NCBI RefSeq assembly: GCF_014066305.1
Contig: NW_023501054.1
Span: forward strand, 538,038-602,037
Source: Letharia columbiana
Taxonomy: Eukaryota; Ascomycota; Lecanoromycetes; Lecanorales; Parmeliaceae
Direction: 5' to 3'
Length of the DNA stretch: 64,000 bases
Shown in pieces: positions 61,693 to 64,000 of this stretch. A program made the position numbers and the translations under genes. A model generated the notes under the pieces. It saw nothing but the letters and a program-made list of their open reading frames with translations, was not told where the DNA came from and searched no databases. How positions within the stretch are numbered: the first letter of the stretch is position 1; each line of letters begins with the position of its first letter.

Positions 61693-64000
61693 TTTTTCTT
61701 TTCTTTTTTATACTTACGAAGTAAGAATAGATTAAAATAAATCTAAATCTTTTTATTATTATACTTCTATCTTTATTTATATAAATATAAATATATCTTA
61801 TTTTAATTTAATAGTATTTTACTCTAATTATATTTTATATTTATTAATATATAAATATTATATATATAAATATTATCGCGAAAATAGCGACGCTTTCCGG
61901 TTTTTTTATTAATATAATTTATTAAAAGCTTAAGTATAGATATAAGAATATCTCTAAAGAGAAGATTAATTTTTATTTAATTAATTAGTTATAAATTAAA
62001 GTAGATAATAGCTATATCTAGCATTTTTCAAGTATAAACTATTATTATCTAAGACTTATTTAGAAAAAAATCTAAAAAAATCTTTCTAATATTTTTATAT
62101 TTTTAAAGATCTAGAGAAATATTATAACTTATATTTCTCGTATAAATAACTTTAGAGATTATTCGATATCGGTTCTATAATATAATAACGTTATACTTTC
62201 TTATTATCTCGCTAAATTTAAATTTAAAAATCTTTTTAAGCTTTATAATATAATCTTTATAGTTTTAAATAATTAATATATTTATTTCTTAATTTAGAAT
62301 ATTCTACGATTATTAATTTAAGAAGTACTTTATTATATTATAAATAAAGTCTTTTAATTAGTTATTAATAATATCGCTAAACTTTTAAATATTAGCGAAA
62401 ATCTTTATTAGATAAAGAAAAGACGTTAGCTACTATTCTTTTATATTCTTACTTATTTATACTTTTAATTATAATAACTATTCTTTAATTAATACTTTTT
62501 AATTAATTTAAATTAAGACTTACGCGAAGATATTAAAAAAATTAGAAATCTTAAAAACTTTTTATATTTATTATTTACGGGATTATTAAAAGAGTATTAA
62601 ACTATAAAATAAGAGTAAAAACTTCTTATTTCTTAATTTTAATAATTATTTATAAATTTACTATAAGATATTATTAATTATAATTTTAAAAATAGATTAA
62701 ATCTCGAATTACTCTAGAAAAGTTATTAATATTACTTTAAAAATCGCTTTTAGCTATATTAATTTTTAAAGTTTTTAATAAACTATTTTCGAGAATATAG
62801 ATAAAGTATTTTAGTATATTTATAATAATTTAGAGAAGTTATTAAATATAGATTAAAGTTAAAATTATAATAACTTCTTACTATATTTCTCGCTAATTTT
62901 AAATTTTAATTATATTAACGCCTTAAGCGCTAAAAAATCTAGATTATTTATTTAATATAATCTTTATTATTTTAAGAGAGTTTAGAATTCTAATTATTAA
63001 TATAAAGAAAGAGAATATTTTTATTACTTATTAAGACTTAGATAGATTAATAAATCGCTAGATTTTTAATAATTTAAATAATAAAGAAAAGTTTAAGAAT
63101 ATTACGTTATAGTTTTAAATTAGCTATATTAAGAAGTCGAAGTAACTTATTATTAATAGATTTTCTATTTATATTATTATTGATATTATTAATATTATTA
63201 TTAAAAAGAAATTTCTTCTCTATTATAGAACTTTTACGATTTTATTTAATTTTTAAAAGTTTTATATAATAAGATTATATATCGAAAATAGATTTAAAAT
63301 TTAAAAGTTTAATTTTAATTCGAAAGAATAGTTAATTTAAAACTTTATATTCTATAATATATTAATTATATAAAAAGATAAGAATAACGTTAGACGCTTT
63401 ATTATATAGAATATATATTAATTATATAAAGATCTTAAAGAGCGTATAGAGCTTATATATAAGCTCTTTATTAGCGCTTAAAAGAATATAAGAGATAAGA
63501 TATATTTTAATAAATTAGTAAAAGATATTAAAGAAAAAATAATATAATATTATTATTTAAAAGACGTCTATCTAAATAACTATAGAATTCTAGAAGATTA
63601 AAATATTTTAAAAAGTCTTTTATTAAATAAATAATAGAGATTTAAGAAATTATAATTTTTTTTAACTTTATATTCTAGCTAAATATCGATTATAATTTTA
63701 ATATTAAGCTTACTTAGATAGACTTTATTAAAAACTCTATTAATTAATATTTAATTTTTAACTATATAGCTAATTTCACTTCTAAACTTTATCTCGATAT
63801 TATTAATAATAAACTTTTTAAGAATTAGATATTTAAAGAATAAGATATTAATAGAGTTAAAGAGTATAAAGATTAGATTATTTAGATAAATCGTTAAATT
63901 ATTTATTATTATTATCTTTATTAATTAAAAGATTTAAATTAATTATTTTTCGATTTATTAATATATATAATAGATAGAGAATAAATAAACAAAATCTTAA
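61693..64000. other. RIP-degraded sequence to the window end
   Basis: First about 600 bp non-coding AT-rich DNA, possibly the Gypsy 3' flank or LTR, with a small CG-bearing patch near 61,880-61,905. From about 62,400 the plus strand is fairly open with RIP-type stops (for example KEKTLATILLYSYL and later CRTFTILF-like segments). No family recognised; probably another element running off the window. Confidence 0.4.

Larger units (their letters stand above)
16788..64000. other. RIP-degraded transposon block (AT-rich isochore)
   Basis: Over 47 kb nearly free of CA and TG dinucleotides but retaining CG, mainly in TCG/CGA/GCG contexts. This is the pattern left by RIP, which turns CpA into TpA on either strand of duplicated DNA in ascomycetes. 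No open frame exceeds 80 codons, and stops are dominated by TAA/TAG where relatives have Gln or Trp. The block is made of nested dead elements listed separately. Patches with residual CA/TG (32,470-32,830; 52,920-53,120; 54,521-54,787) probably were too short or too rare to be recognised by RIP. Confidence 0.93.

Noticed and set aside
16800..64000. CRISPR array, tRNA/rRNA genes or a biosynthetic cluster
   Set aside because: None found. Tandem repeats present lack unique spacers of constant length, and no cloverleaf or large enzyme gene could be read.

Overview
The window looks like the edge of a gene-bearing segment in a filamentous ascomycete, most likely a dothideomycete with a two-speed genome. 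Three things support this. The genes have 55-61 nt introns with GTRNGY donors and CTRAY-type branch sites. The gene families are typical of filamentous ascomycetes (MFS drug/polyamine-type transporter, secreted SurE-like phosphatase, fungal hypotheticals). Most of the window carries the marks of repeat-induced point mutation (RIP). No organism name can be proven from the sequence alone.

Positions 1-16,450 are balanced-composition DNA with five convincing genes: an MFS transporter (+, one intron), a protein with two SAP-like helical motifs (+, intronless), a secreted protein of unknown function with an apparent internal duplication (+), a secreted SurE-family phosphatase/nucleotidase (-, two introns) and a secreted protein with an FGDT motif, probably a beta-propeller of the DUF4185/GH43-like type (-, three introns). 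Spacing is loose, with 0.6-4.8 kb between genes. The genes share no obvious pathway. The common thread is export: three secreted proteins and one membrane transporter. A 153-bp element with perfect 35-bp inverted ends and then about 330 bp of nearly pure poly-A mark the border.

Positions 16,800-64,000 are extremely AT-rich and almost devoid of CA/TG while CG, TCG and CGA remain, the classic footprint of RIP. No intact gene survives. Reading through RIP-type stops (TAA/TAG/TGA at former Gln/Trp/Arg codons) shows what was there: a minus-strand Ty3/Gypsy element (about 19.3-23.6 kb); a 2.0-kb element with two 162-bp LTRs and only a gag-like frame (23.7-25.7 kb); a piggyBac-type DNA transposon with inverted ends (25.7-27.7 kb); a large LTR element of 23.3 kb with matching 164-bp LTRs and a near-matching 5-bp target duplication (29,975-53,321), swollen by other sequence including two direct copies of an unclassified 4-kb coding unit; a 632-bp Tc1/mariner-like non-autonomous element; a short un-RIPped island; and a plus-strand chromodomain-type Gypsy element (about 54.8-61.7 kb). 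Several minisatellites lie among them.

The region therefore reads as five single-copy genes next to a deep nest of dead transposons. I see no CRISPR array, rRNA or tRNA gene, and no biosynthetic cluster. The least explained items are the duplicated 4-kb unit, the LTR-gag-LTR element and the internally duplicated secreted protein.
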